Source of the DNA: Saprospiraceae bacterium
GTDB lineage: Bacteria; Bacteroidota; Bacteroidia; Chitinophagales; Saprospiraceae
Assembly (NCBI GenBank): GCA_020628755.1
Contig: JAHDEQ010000194.1
Location: 1-7,953, forward strand
Length of the DNA stretch: 7,953 nt
Direction of reading: 5' to 3'
The position numbers and the translations under genes were made by a program. Below are positions 1-5,911 of this stretch, in pieces. The notes beneath the pieces were generated by a model, which did not search any database, was not told where the DNA came from, and saw nothing but the letters and a program-made list of their open reading frames with translations. Within the stretch, counting starts at the first letter, position 1. Every line of letters starts with the position of its first letter.

Positions 1-1
1 C

Positions 2-1537
2 TTAAGACTTTTTCTCCAACTCCAAAATCATATCTCTTCTAAATTTCAGTATTTTTAAAAAACGGTTATAATCTTCTTCCCAAACTGTCCATTTGAGTTT
101 GGTTTCAGGTAAGAGGCGGTGCAAAATATCGTAATCTTTGGGCGGACAACGATAAGCCGCATTTTTGATAATGGTACGAAACTGCTGTGCCGTCCAGTAG
201 CTATGGCTACTACCCGTAGCATCAGCAAGGTAACGAATAAAAGCCTTAGCCAAACTAGAATTCCATTGATGCTTTTTGCTATTCAATAATTGAATCAAGA
301 GATTTTTTTCTTCAAAAAGATTAACTTCTTGCTGCATCAAGTGACTGCTAATGCGATTGAAAAGCGCATTTGGCACTTTGGAAATTAGTGTAGAAAAATC
401 TAAATCCTTCCAACGACTTTTATGCTGGTTTTCTGACCAAAAATTCAATAATATTGCCATCCATTTTTCATCCTCAAAACGAGTGCTGGCATCAACACAA
501 GCCTGAACTAAAAGAACCGACCAATCGCTTCGTACATAGCTCTCAAGCAATTGTTGTTTGTTTACCTTAAAATATTTTTCCCAATAAAAAGGAGGGACAC
601 ATTGCAAAATATGATAAACGATTCCGATGCCGCTTCCTTCTTTTTGCCATTGCATTTGGAGCGAAAGGCCATCACGAGTAGCCGACTTGTCCAAATCGTC
701 AAATGGATTGACCTCCATTTTTAACCCTTTTTCAGAAGAATTTTTTATAGAAAGAAAAGACTTGCCTCTAGCATACATTCGGTCAATATATTCAGAGCCT
801 TCTAGCTTTGCTAGAAGATTGGCTGCTGCTGTACGTACTTCTTTGCGTTTTTCATTTAGTGCATCTTCCAAGAAATCTTCATCGGCTAAGGAGAGAGAAG
901 TTTCCAAAGCTTTGATTAAACGAGCCTTTACATTTGGTTTTTCATCAAACCAATAAAAGCGGATAATTTCAATTGCTTCGGCGGGATCATTTCTGCGCCA
1001 ATAGCCAAGGAGTTTGAGTTTAGCATCAGTTGTAGCACTTGGCCAATCAACTTCAATAGGTTTATTTTGGAGGTGTGCCCAATCAGGATTTTGTTGGGCA
1101 AGCCACTCGCCACGTTGACCAATAACAGGACTCAAAAGCGGCCACAAGTCTTTGGAGCGAAGACCGTGTTCTAGTAGTTCGGGCAAAAATTCTGGAGCTA
1201 TGGTTTTTTGATTGTTCTGCAAATGCGTCAAAAATTCTTTGAGCGAATCTTCGTGTGCCAATTTTAAAATAGAGGCTAAGTGACGACAGGACTTGGAGCT
1301 ACAAATTTCTAAATCTTCATTTTGAAGCGTTGACTCTAATTTTATATCAGATTGTTGCAGTTGATAACCTGCTCGGCGCATAGTGCCGAGTGTTGCGGCT
1401 GCTTCTAAGATTTGAGTGCTTGGATTTTGAGAAGTATCTATTTTATAAGATTTGAAGGCTTGAGCAAGTTCTTCAGCAATTTTGGAACGGTCGGTTCCGA
1501 GAAGAGCGATTTTGGAAAGGGATTGCCAGATTTGCAT
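2..1537 (-). CDS. DUF5691 family protein, complete, function unknown
   Basis: A 511-residue soluble protein with no signal peptide or membrane segment. It matches what I recall of DUF5691: an N-terminal ALLGTDR motif (residues 11-17), an AAATLGTMRRAG helix (47-57), then LPELLEHGLR (118-127) and a GQRGEWLAQQNPDW block (140-153). Residues about 185-255 look like HEAT-type helical hairpins (DEKPNVKARLIKALE, then RKEVRTAAANLLAKLEGS), suggesting an alpha-solenoid scaffold. The C-terminal 200 residues are helical and tryptophan-rich without a recognised motif. The ATG at 1535-1537 gives the family N-terminus; no Shine-Dalgarno is visible, as is usual in Bacteroidota. The TAA is at 2-4, so the gene is whole. 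Relatives often lie beside SWIM zinc-finger, MoxR AAA-ATPase and VWA genes (from memory); here such partners could only lie left of the window. It is separated from dnaB by a strong palindrome, so it is probably transcribed separately, though no promoter was found. Confidence 0.8.
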   Translation of the reverse strand: MQIWQSLSKIALLGTDRSKIAEELAQAFKSYKIDTSQNPSTQILEAAATLGTMRRAGYQLQQSDIKLESTLQNEDLEICSSKSCRHLASILKLAHEDSLKEFLTHLQNNQKTIAPEFLPELLEHGLRSKDLWPLLSPVIGQRGEWLAQQNPDWAHLQNKPIEVDWPSATTDAKLKLLGYWRRNDPAEAIEIIRFYWFDEKPNVKARLIKALETSLSLADEDFLEDALNEKRKEVRTAAANLLAKLEGSEYIDRMYARGKSFLSIKNSSEKGLKMEVNPFDDLDKSATRDGLSLQMQWQKEGSGIGIVYHILQCVPPFYWEKYFKVNKQQLLESYVRSDWSVLLVQACVDASTRFEDEKWMAILLNFWSENQHKSRWKDLDFSTLISKVPNALFNRISSHLMQQEVNLFEEKNLLIQLLNSKKHQWNSSLAKAFIRYLADATGSSHSYWTAQQFRTIIKNAAYRCPPKDYDILHRLLPETKLKWTVWEEDYNRFLKILKFRRDMILELEKKS

Positions 1538-1615
1538 ATTCTATTTTGCAAGTTAGAAATCTATCTGGCTAATTGTATGATTTTATAAAAGCTAGACAGG
1601 CTTGCTGGATATATT

Positions 1616-1640
1616 TCGTCGAAGAAGAATTCTTCGACGA
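1616..1640. repeat. GC-rich hairpin element, copy 1 (11-bp arms, GAA loop)
   Basis: Perfect inverted repeat with arms TCGTCGAAGAA (1616-1626) and TTCTTCGACGA (1630-1640) around a GAA loop. It lies downstream of the dnaB terminator and upstream of the DUF5691 gene. A second copy with the same arm length, loop and flanks (GATA before, CGAGC then TTTTAGTA after) is at 4981-5005. No U-tract follows directly on either strand, so it is more like a REP-type or RNA-stabilising element than a standard intrinsic terminator. Confidence 0.75.
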
Positions 1641-1648
1641 GCTTTTAG

Positions 1649-1699
1649 TAAAATATTATTAGAGCGAAAAGCCCTGCTTTTCGCTCTAATAATATTTTA
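1649..1699 (-). terminator. Large palindrome at the dnaB stop codon, probable terminator
   Basis: A perfect inverted repeat with 24-bp arms (1649-1672 and 1676-1699) and a 3-base loop (CCT on plus, AGG on minus). The outermost arm bases include the dnaB TAA stop (1697-1699). The inner half of the stem is mixed-sequence (AGAGCGAAAAGC) and the outer half is A/T, so on the minus strand the GC-containing stem runs into AATAATATTTTA. It should fold strongly on either strand and could also stop antisense transcription. Confidence 0.7.
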
Positions 1700-3235
1700 G
1701 AATGGAATGTCGTCGCTATCGTTCATACGAGATTGACGCGTGATGACATTGTTGTTATACGGATTGTCTTCTAAATTCTGATTGTCGTCACCCAAAAGGT
1801 CTTTGAAGTTCGGATCGTCTCTGTCCATAAATTTGGCATATTTGTCCACGAACTTGAGCTTAACCGTATCCAATGCACCGTTACGGTGCTTGGCGACTAT
1901 AACTTCAGCAAGGCCCTTCAAGGATTGTCCTTCTTCATCTTCCAAAATCGAATAATATTCAGGACGATAAATAAAGGATACAATATCGGCATCTTGCTCA
2001 ATCGCACCTGATTCACGTAAGTCAGATAATTGTGGACGCTTTGTACCTCCACGTGTTTCAACCGCACGACTCAATTGCGATAAGGCAATAACTGGAACTT
2101 GCAACTCCTTAGCCAAACCTTTTAATGCTCTTGAAATGGCACTAATTTCTTGTTCACGATTGCCTCGATTGTTGTCACCACCGCCACTCATTAATTGTAG
2201 GTAATCAATGATAACCATTTCGATGCCGTGTTGCATTTTGAGGCGACGGCATTTGGCACGGAGTTCAAAAATATTTAGACCTGGCGTATCGTCAATATAA
2301 ATTGGAGCTTCGCTCATTTTTTCGATAGCACTTTGGAGTTGCTGCCACTCATAATCTTCAAGTTGTCCTGTACGCATTTTGCTACCTTCGATTTCAGCTT
2401 CGAGCGAAACCAAACGTTGTACCAATTGTAGGTTGGACATCTCTAATGAGAAGAAAGCGACAGGTTTACCAAATTCTAATGCGGCATTGCGTGCGATAGC
2501 AAGCGTAAGCGAGGTTTTACCCATACCTGGACGAGCCGCCATAATGATAAGGTCAGACGGTTGCCAACCAGAGGTTAAGCGGTCGAGGTCGGTAAAGCCA
2601 GAAGGTACACCTGTAAGTCCGTCCTTTTTCTTGGCGAGTTCTTCGAGTTGTTTTTCGAGGCGACTTGCCAAAGCTCCCATACTTTCAAAACCACGACTTA
2701 GGTTGTTTTGCGTAATGGAGAATAACTCTGTTTCGGCTTTATCGAGGAGTTCAAAAACGTCGGTGGTGTCTTCGTAAGCGTCTTTGATGATACTTGTTGA
2801 AGAACGAATGAGTTCGCGCTGAATATGCTTTTGCGAAATGATACGAGCGTGGTACTCAATATTGGCTGCCGAGGCAACTTTGTTGGTCAAGTCAACCAAA
2901 TAAAATGGACCACCAATTTTGTCAATGTCGCCTGCTTTTTTGAGACTTTCGGTGACGGTCAATAAATCCACAGGTTGCGACTTTTCAAAAAGGCGCAACA
3001 TTGCTTTATAAATTGCTTGATGTGCTTCTGAATAGAAACTGTCGGGTTGAAGAATATCTAAAACAACAGTTAGGGCATCTTTGTCTAACATGATAGCCCC
3101 AAGAACAGCTTCCTCCAAGGGAAGTGCTTGTGGTTGAACTTTGCCAAAAACATAAGACGAAAGTTCATTTGTTGTGTTTGCCTTTTTAGCGCGATAGTCG
3201 GTTATGCGCTTGACCGGATTGCCTGAATCAGCCAT
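1697..3235 (-). CDS. dnaB: Replicative DNA helicase DnaB
   Basis: The hexameric 5'-3' helicase of the replication fork; it is loaded at the origin and works with DnaG primase. The N-terminal domain spans about 35-170 (LPLEEAVLGAIMLDKDAL) and the RecA-like domain about 205-475. Visible motifs: Walker A ARPGMGKTS (234-242), FFSLEMS (261-267), Walker B VIIDYLQLM (341-349), VIALSQLSR (382-390, sensor Gln387), DLRESGAIEQDAD (405-417), and KHRNG (449-453), whose Arg451 is the likely arginine finger. At 512 residues it is slightly longer than E. coli DnaB because of N- and C-terminal extensions; there is no intein. The C-terminus is acidic and ends DSDDIPF, resembling the SSB tip. The ATG start (3233-3235) has no Shine-Dalgarno. 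Upstream are 505 gene-free bases with DnaA boxes and hairpins; downstream is an immediate strong palindrome, suggesting a monocistronic unit. Confidence 0.97.
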   Translation of the reverse strand: MADSGNPVKRITDYRAKKANTTNELSSYVFGKVQPQALPLEEAVLGAIMLDKDALTVVLDILQPDSFYSEAHQAIYKAMLRLFEKSQPVDLLTVTESLKKAGDIDKIGGPFYLVDLTNKVASAANIEYHARIISQKHIQRELIRSSTSIIKDAYEDTTDVFELLDKAETELFSITQNNLSRGFESMGALASRLEKQLEELAKKKDGLTGVPSGFTDLDRLTSGWQPSDLIIMAARPGMGKTSLTLAIARNAALEFGKPVAFFSLEMSNLQLVQRLVSLEAEIEGSKMRTGQLEDYEWQQLQSAIEKMSEAPIYIDDTPGLNIFELRAKCRRLKMQHGIEMVIIDYLQLMSGGGDNNRGNREQEISAISRALKGLAKELQVPVIALSQLSRAVETRGGTKRPQLSDLRESGAIEQDADIVSFIYRPEYYSILEDEEGQSLKGLAEVIVAKHRNGALDTVKLKFVDKYAKFMDRDDPNFKDLLGDDNQNLEDNPYNNNVITRQSRMNDSDDIPF

Positions 3236-3375
3236 AAGTATTGTAGATTCTGATAGTTAACAAAGCCTCTCCAGTGTAGTCGTTTTTCTCAAAATCTGTT
3301 TGTTTCTCATATTAGTGTAAACAAAAAATTAAAACCTTGCACGGAGCGTAAGAAAAGGTATAGGAAAAGTTAATC

Positions 3376-3438
3376 GTACATTGAAAAATGTACAGATAGG
3401 TGTGTAGTATAAAGACCTATCTCGGAGTACGAAATAGG
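3376..3438 (-). promoter_or_regulatory. Structured dnaB leader with mutually exclusive hairpins
   Basis: Three stems can be drawn. Stem 1: GTACATT/AATGTAC (3376-3382, 3387-3393). Stem 2: AGATAGGT/ACCTATCT (3394-3401, 3415-3422), directly abutting stem 1. Stem 3 pairs 3416-3424 with 3430-3438; as minus-strand RNA it reads CCUAUUUCG and CGAGAUAGG around a 5-base loop, with one G-U wobble that would be an A/C mismatch on the plus strand. Stems 2 and 3 share bases 3416-3422, so they exclude each other, as in attenuators or switching leaders. The wobble favours the dnaB-sense strand. Function is inferred; it matches no riboswitch class I know. Confidence 0.4.
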
Positions 3439-3473
3439 GTTTTATTATCTTCCATATAGTTTTCTTATCTCAA

Positions 3474-3481
3474 CAAAAGTA
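3474..3481 (-). promoter_or_regulatory. dnaB: Candidate Bacteroidota -7 promoter element for dnaB
   Basis: TACTTTTG on the minus strand fits the Bacteroidota housekeeping -7 consensus TAnnTTTG. No clear -33 TTTG is present at the expected 19-21 base spacing (TTAG is there instead). If used, transcription would start near 3467 and give a dnaB leader of about 230 bases that contains the hairpin cluster. A second match, TAAATTTG at 3609-3616, lies further upstream inside the A/T-rich DNA. Confidence 0.35.
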
Positions 3482-3535
3482 TGCTTAATTTGAAACATAT
3501 ACTAATTTAGGCTTAATTAAAGAATAATGCTAACA

Positions 3536-3544
3536 TGTGGATAA
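3536..3544 (-). promoter_or_regulatory. DnaA box 1 (perfect TTATCCACA)
   Basis: The plus strand reads TGTGGATAA, an exact match to the high-affinity DnaA box on the minus strand, within the longer shared ACTTATCCACA. It has the same orientation as the box at 3577-3585, 41 bases away (close to four helical turns). It lies about 300 bases upstream of the dnaB start codon. Confidence 0.65.
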
Positions 3545-3576
3545 GTATCTTCTTTGATGTTAATAACTTTTTTTGG

Positions 3577-3585
3577 TGTGGATAA
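3577..3585 (-). promoter_or_regulatory. DnaA box 2 (perfect TTATCCACA)
   Basis: A second exact TTATCCACA on the minus strand, again preceded by AC. The 32 bases between the two boxes are A/T-rich, with a TTAATAAC segment and a T-tract. Two exact 9-mers within 50 bases, both in a non-coding region, are unlikely by chance. Confidence 0.65.
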
Positions 3586-3731
3586 GTCCTACAAAAAAGT
3601 ATTTATTTCAAATTTATAAGCAAAAAACCATGTTGAAAAAAAGTTTTTTTTGATTAAAAATCTTTTTTCAAAACATAAGTTTAAGCTTAATCAGTCTAGT
3701 TACGGATATAAAAATAAATAAAAAATTTTAC

Positions 3732-3752
3732 AAAAACAAACTATTTGTTTTT
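3732..3752 (-). terminator. Weak AT-only hairpin at the end of the sigma/anti-sigma operon
   Basis: Arms AAAAACAAA (3732-3740) and TTTGTTTTT (3744-3752) flank a 3-base loop that is the stop codon of the upstream gene. On the minus strand the stem is followed by a T-rich run (TAAAATTTTTTATTTATTTT). The stem has only one G-C pair, so it would terminate weakly; no stronger candidate was seen in the next 100 bases. Confidence 0.3.
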
Positions 3753-4328
3753 TAATTTAGAAGGAAGTGTCGAATATTGGCCGCTTTCAATAATAAAATC
3801 CATAAGGTCAGCATCGGCTTCAATACTTCGACCCTTAGAAGGCTTGGTAGTATTATTGGATTTGATAGCGGTAGAAGGCGTTTTTATGAAATTCTGACCT
3901 GCATTGACCATATCGGATGTGTTGGAAATAGATTGCATGAGTTCTTCTTTTCGTGGAATAGCGGGCATTGGATTTTGTTGGATGTAAACGGGAACTTCTA
4001 TGGAGACTATTTTCTTAACTTCTTGTATTTGAACAATTGTATCTGTTTCGCAAATGTAATTTTCTTGGATTTCGGTTTTGACTAGAGTTTTTTCTTGAAT
4101 GATAGTTTTTGGAAAAAGATAATGAATCCCAAAACCCAGTAGCAGCATGGCTGCTACGGCCTGCCACAAGGGAATTTGAATGCTTAATCCTTTTTGTAAA
4201 GTTGTTTGTTTTTTAGCCCGAACGGCATTGAGCAATTGCTCTGAAGGTTTCGCAGAAAAAGAAGTCGTTTTTTTCTGTAAAGCATCGGTGATTTTATGTT
4301 CGATTGGATGATTAGATTTTTTTTGCAT
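3741..4328 (-). CDS. Single-pass membrane protein, probable anti-sigma factor
   Basis: A 195-residue protein with a basic cytoplasmic N-terminus (1-52), one hydrophobic segment (about 53-72, IPLWQAVAAMLLLGFGIHYL), and a 120-residue extracytoplasmic part rich in Thr, Ser, Asn and Lys. This topology, with the gene directly after and overlapping an ECF sigma gene, is the standard arrangement of a membrane anti-sigma factor that holds its sigma until an envelope signal releases it. It has no HxxxCxxC zinc motif, so it is not a ZAS-type anti-sigma; the assignment rests on position and topology rather than sequence family. The IPLWQAVAA start of the membrane helix resembles sigma-linked membrane proteins I recall from Bacteroidota. 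The ATG (4326-4328) lies inside the sigma gene, so translation is probably coupled. The TAG stop (3741-3743) sits in the loop of a weak AT hairpin. Confidence 0.65.
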   Translation of the reverse strand: MQKKSNHPIEHKITDALQKKTTSFSAKPSEQLLNAVRAKKQTTLQKGLSIQIPLWQAVAAMLLLGFGIHYLFPKTIIQEKTLVKTEIQENYICETDTIVQIQEVKKIVSIEVPVYIQQNPMPAIPRKEELMQSISNTSDMVNAGQNFIKTPSTAIKSNNTTKPSKGRSIEADADLMDFIIESGQYSTLPSKLKNK

Positions 4329-4926
4329 GATGCTCTGTTTTGGGCCTTTGAAAATTGGGATTGAATAGTTGCAATTGACTAGCCAAGATTTTGAGGCAGT
4401 AATAAATACGTGATTTGACGGTGCCTGTAGGACAATCTAGGATAAGGCTAATTTCTTTGATAGACAATTCTTCTTGATAACGCAGCAAGAAACACTGGCG
4501 ATGTATAGGACTCAGTTCTTGTACACATTTTGCTAGTTCGGTCTCAAATAATTGTTGGTCAATTTGCTCTGGAATTTGTGTTAGAATACTATTAATATCT
4601 TCTTCGTTTATGAGTTTCATTACAGGTGCACGCGAAATACGGCGGTATTCATTTTTGCACATATTGGCTGCGATGGTGTAAAGCCAAGTCGAAAATTTTC
4701 GGCTGGTGTCAAAGCTGTCTATTTTTTGAATAACTTTTAGAAAAAGCTCCTGCGTAAAGTCATTGGCACGTTCTTCATTTTGCCCTAGCATTTTAAAAAA
4801 GTAGCCCTGTAATTTTTGGCCATATCGTTTATACAATTCATTGAAAGCTCGCTCATCGCCCTTGCAGATACAAGGAATAAGTTGCTCGTCGGAGTAGTTT
4901 TGATATTTTTTTTTGAAAAAATTCAA
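4312..4926 (-). CDS. ECF-type RNA polymerase sigma-70 factor
   Basis: A 204-residue alternative sigma factor. Region 2 covers about 24-97: DERAFNELYKRYG, then NDFTQELFLKVIQ (core binding and -10 recognition) and FSTWLYTIAANMCKNEYRR. Region 4 covers about 127-183, with a helix-turn-helix at LSIKEISLILDCPTGTVKSRI (154-174) for -35 recognition. Regions 1 and 3 are absent, as in the ECF group. No ATG is available between the in-frame TAA upstream and region 2, so the start is taken as the TTG at 4924-4926. A nine-A run encodes Lys5-Lys7. The gene overlaps the next gene by 17 bases, and an eight-A run lies in the overlap. It is 86 bases downstream of the FGE-fold gene, beyond a GC-rich hairpin, so it is probably a separate operon with its partner. 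Target genes are unknown. Confidence 0.9.
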   Translation of the reverse strand: MNFFKKKYQNYSDEQLIPCICKGDERAFNELYKRYGQKLQGYFFKMLGQNEERANDFTQELFLKVIQKIDSFDTSRKFSTWLYTIAANMCKNEYRRISRAPVMKLINEEDINSILTQIPEQIDQQLFETELAKCVQELSPIHRQCFLLRYQEELSIKEISLILDCPTGTVKSRIYYCLKILASQLQLFNPNFQRPKTEHHAKKI

Positions 4927-4980
4927 ATTGTATAAATTACAGTATTTTTTTAAGTGAGTTTAAACTTTACTCGATACGTT

Positions 4981-5005
4981 TCGCCGAAGCAGAATGCTTC
5001 GGCGA
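4981..5005. repeat. GC-rich hairpin element, copy 2 (11-bp arms, GAA loop)
   Basis: Perfect inverted repeat with arms TCGCCGAAGCA (4981-4991) and TGCTTCGGCGA (4995-5005) around GAA. It starts 7 bases after the FGE-fold gene's stop codon on the minus strand. Compared with copy 1 at 1616-1640, two stem pairs differ and both changes keep pairing (T-A to C-G, A-T to C-G). The flanking TTTTAGTA (5011-5018) includes the stop codon of the upstream gene. It probably marks the 3' end of that transcript, though no U-tract follows. Confidence 0.75.
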
Positions 5006-5012
5006 GCGAATT

Positions 5013-5888
5013 TTAGTATTCGACTACTTCGCAAACGCATCGGAAACCTAGCCAACGGGTAGGGTTTTCATAGCTTAAATCTTTATTGGTTGGTACAATA
5101 TCTTCGTAATAATGTTGAAAACTGCCACCTTTGGCAATACCTTTTTCTTGTACCATTTCGGCAACGTTGCCATTTATATTAAATATACCAAGTTTGTTGG
5201 GCATATAGCTTCTAGTGGGTGCAGGCATGACTACATTGGGGAGCATACCAGGAAAATACTGTTCTCTTTTTTTATCGGCAGAGTGATACTTCATATGTGT
5301 AAATTGAAATGTACGAAGGGTTTGACTTTCTGCATTAGGATCAAATTTTTCTTCTGACTTTTTTGCTATTTTCTTTTGTTTATAAAATATGCGTTTTGCT
5401 TTTTTGCTATAGCCAGCATTGGCTATCAATTCCCATTCGGTTTTGGTAGGAAGGCGGTAGAAGAAGTCTTTAGGCTGAGGAATTTCGTTGACTTCCATCA
5501 TTTCTTTTACACGTTCGGTGCGCCACTGGCAATAGTCAGTAGCTTGTTGGTGCGAAATGCCCACTACAGGATAATTATCATAGGCTGGATGCTGAAAATA
5601 GGTTTTCGCATAAGGAGAATTATATCCTTCTCTTAGTTCCCAAACCATTGTATCGGGTAAGCTATTTTGGTATTCCAAGGAGTTTTCGCCTTTAAATCGT
5701 TTTTTATAATTAATATATTCTTTCCAATCTATATTGGTGATTTCGGTTTCGTCGAAGAAGAAATTATCTACGATTTTGACAGTTCCTGGGGGACGAAATG
5801 GTCTTTCTTTTTTGAAGGTAAAGCCAACACTCACAATGGTAGTAAGTGTTAGAACAAGGACGAGGAGTTGTAGGAGATTGTTTTTCAT
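5013..5888 (-). CDS. Exported FGE/SUMF1-fold protein (GldJ/GldK-like), probably non-catalytic
   Basis: A 291-residue protein with an N-terminal signal or anchor (hydrophobic about 5-23); no lipobox cysteine is seen. The rest is a formylglycine-generating-enzyme (sulfatase-modifying factor) fold: GTVKIVDNFFFDETEITNIDWKEY-type entry (35-58), YPVVGISHQQATDYCQWRT (106-124), FYRLPTKTEWELIANAG (143-159), GNVAEMVQEKGIAKGGS (240-256), and a closing WLGFRCV (279-285). In true FGEs two copper-binding catalytic cysteines follow the GGS(Y/F/W) turn; here it reads GGSFQHYYEDI, with neither, so oxidation of sulfatase cysteine is unlikely. Non-catalytic members of this fold include GldJ and GldK of gliding and type IX secretion, which share the HPAYDNYPVVG-type segment, so a structural or peptide-binding envelope role is more likely. 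It lies 55 bases after a larger FGE-fold gene and is probably co-transcribed with it. Confidence 0.85.
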   Translation of the reverse strand: MKNNLLQLLVLVLTLTTIVSVGFTFKKERPFRPPGTVKIVDNFFFDETEITNIDWKEYINYKKRFKGENSLEYQNSLPDTMVWELREGYNSPYAKTYFQHPAYDNYPVVGISHQQATDYCQWRTERVKEMMEVNEIPQPKDFFYRLPTKTEWELIANAGYSKKAKRIFYKQKKIAKKSEEKFDPNAESQTLRTFQFTHMKYHSADKKREQYFPGMLPNVVMPAPTRSYMPNKLGIFNINGNVAEMVQEKGIAKGGSFQHYYEDIVPTNKDLSYENPTRWLGFRCVCEVVEY

Positions 5889-5911
5889 TATTGATAATAT
5901 TTTAAGTTAAC

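Larger units (their letters stand above)
3236..3740. other. 505-base gene-free region upstream of dnaB
   Basis: I found no credible coding region on either strand here. The dnaB-proximal half (3236-3480) has a run of hairpins likely to lie in the dnaB leader: arms TTTGTTT/AAACAAA at 3299-3305 and 3319-3325, GTACATT/AATGTAC at 3376-3382 and 3387-3393, and the alternative stems at 3394-3438. The distal half (3481-3740) is very A/T-rich and has two DnaA boxes. Long homopolymer tracts and an AT-only inverted repeat (TTGAAAAAA 3633-3641, TTTTTTCAA 3663-3671) suggest easily melted or curved DNA. Confidence 0.8.
3536..3740. other. Candidate replication origin or DnaA-controlled region
   Basis: This stretch combines two co-oriented perfect DnaA boxes with an adjacent A/T-rich tract: 17 G/C bases in 3641-3740 and 23 in 3541-3640. 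That is the arrangement of a DnaA-binding cluster next to a DNA-unwinding element, and dnaB is transcribed away from it. Against a full oriC: only two boxes were found, I see no clear run of DnaA-trios beside them, and dnaA itself is not in the window. DnaA-dependent control of dnaB transcription is the alternative. Confidence 0.4.

Noticed and set aside
627..956. Plus-strand open frame inside the DUF5691 gene
   Set aside because: It is antisense to a well-supported gene and its translation shows no recognisable domain; frames like this are expected opposite a long gene.
1616..1640. Hairpin as the terminal inverted repeat of a transposable element, paired with 4981-5005
   Set aside because: Between the two copies lie intact resident genes including dnaB, with no transposase and no target-site duplication visible.
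2379..2777. Plus-strand open frame of 132 codons inside dnaB
   Set aside because: It is fully antisense to conserved DnaB motifs, serine- and arginine-rich as expected from reading the opposite strand, and has no independent support.
3609..3616. TAAATTTG as the main dnaB promoter
   Set aside because: It matches TAnnTTTG but has no -33 TTTG at proper spacing, lies within generic A/T-rich DNA, and would give a leader of more than 350 bases; chance occurrence is likely.
3236..3740. tRNA, 6S RNA or another known small RNA gene in the gene-free region
   Set aside because: No cloverleaf or T-loop consensus is seen, and the hairpins do not assemble into the long closed stem with central bubble of 6S RNA. 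A leader role is simpler.
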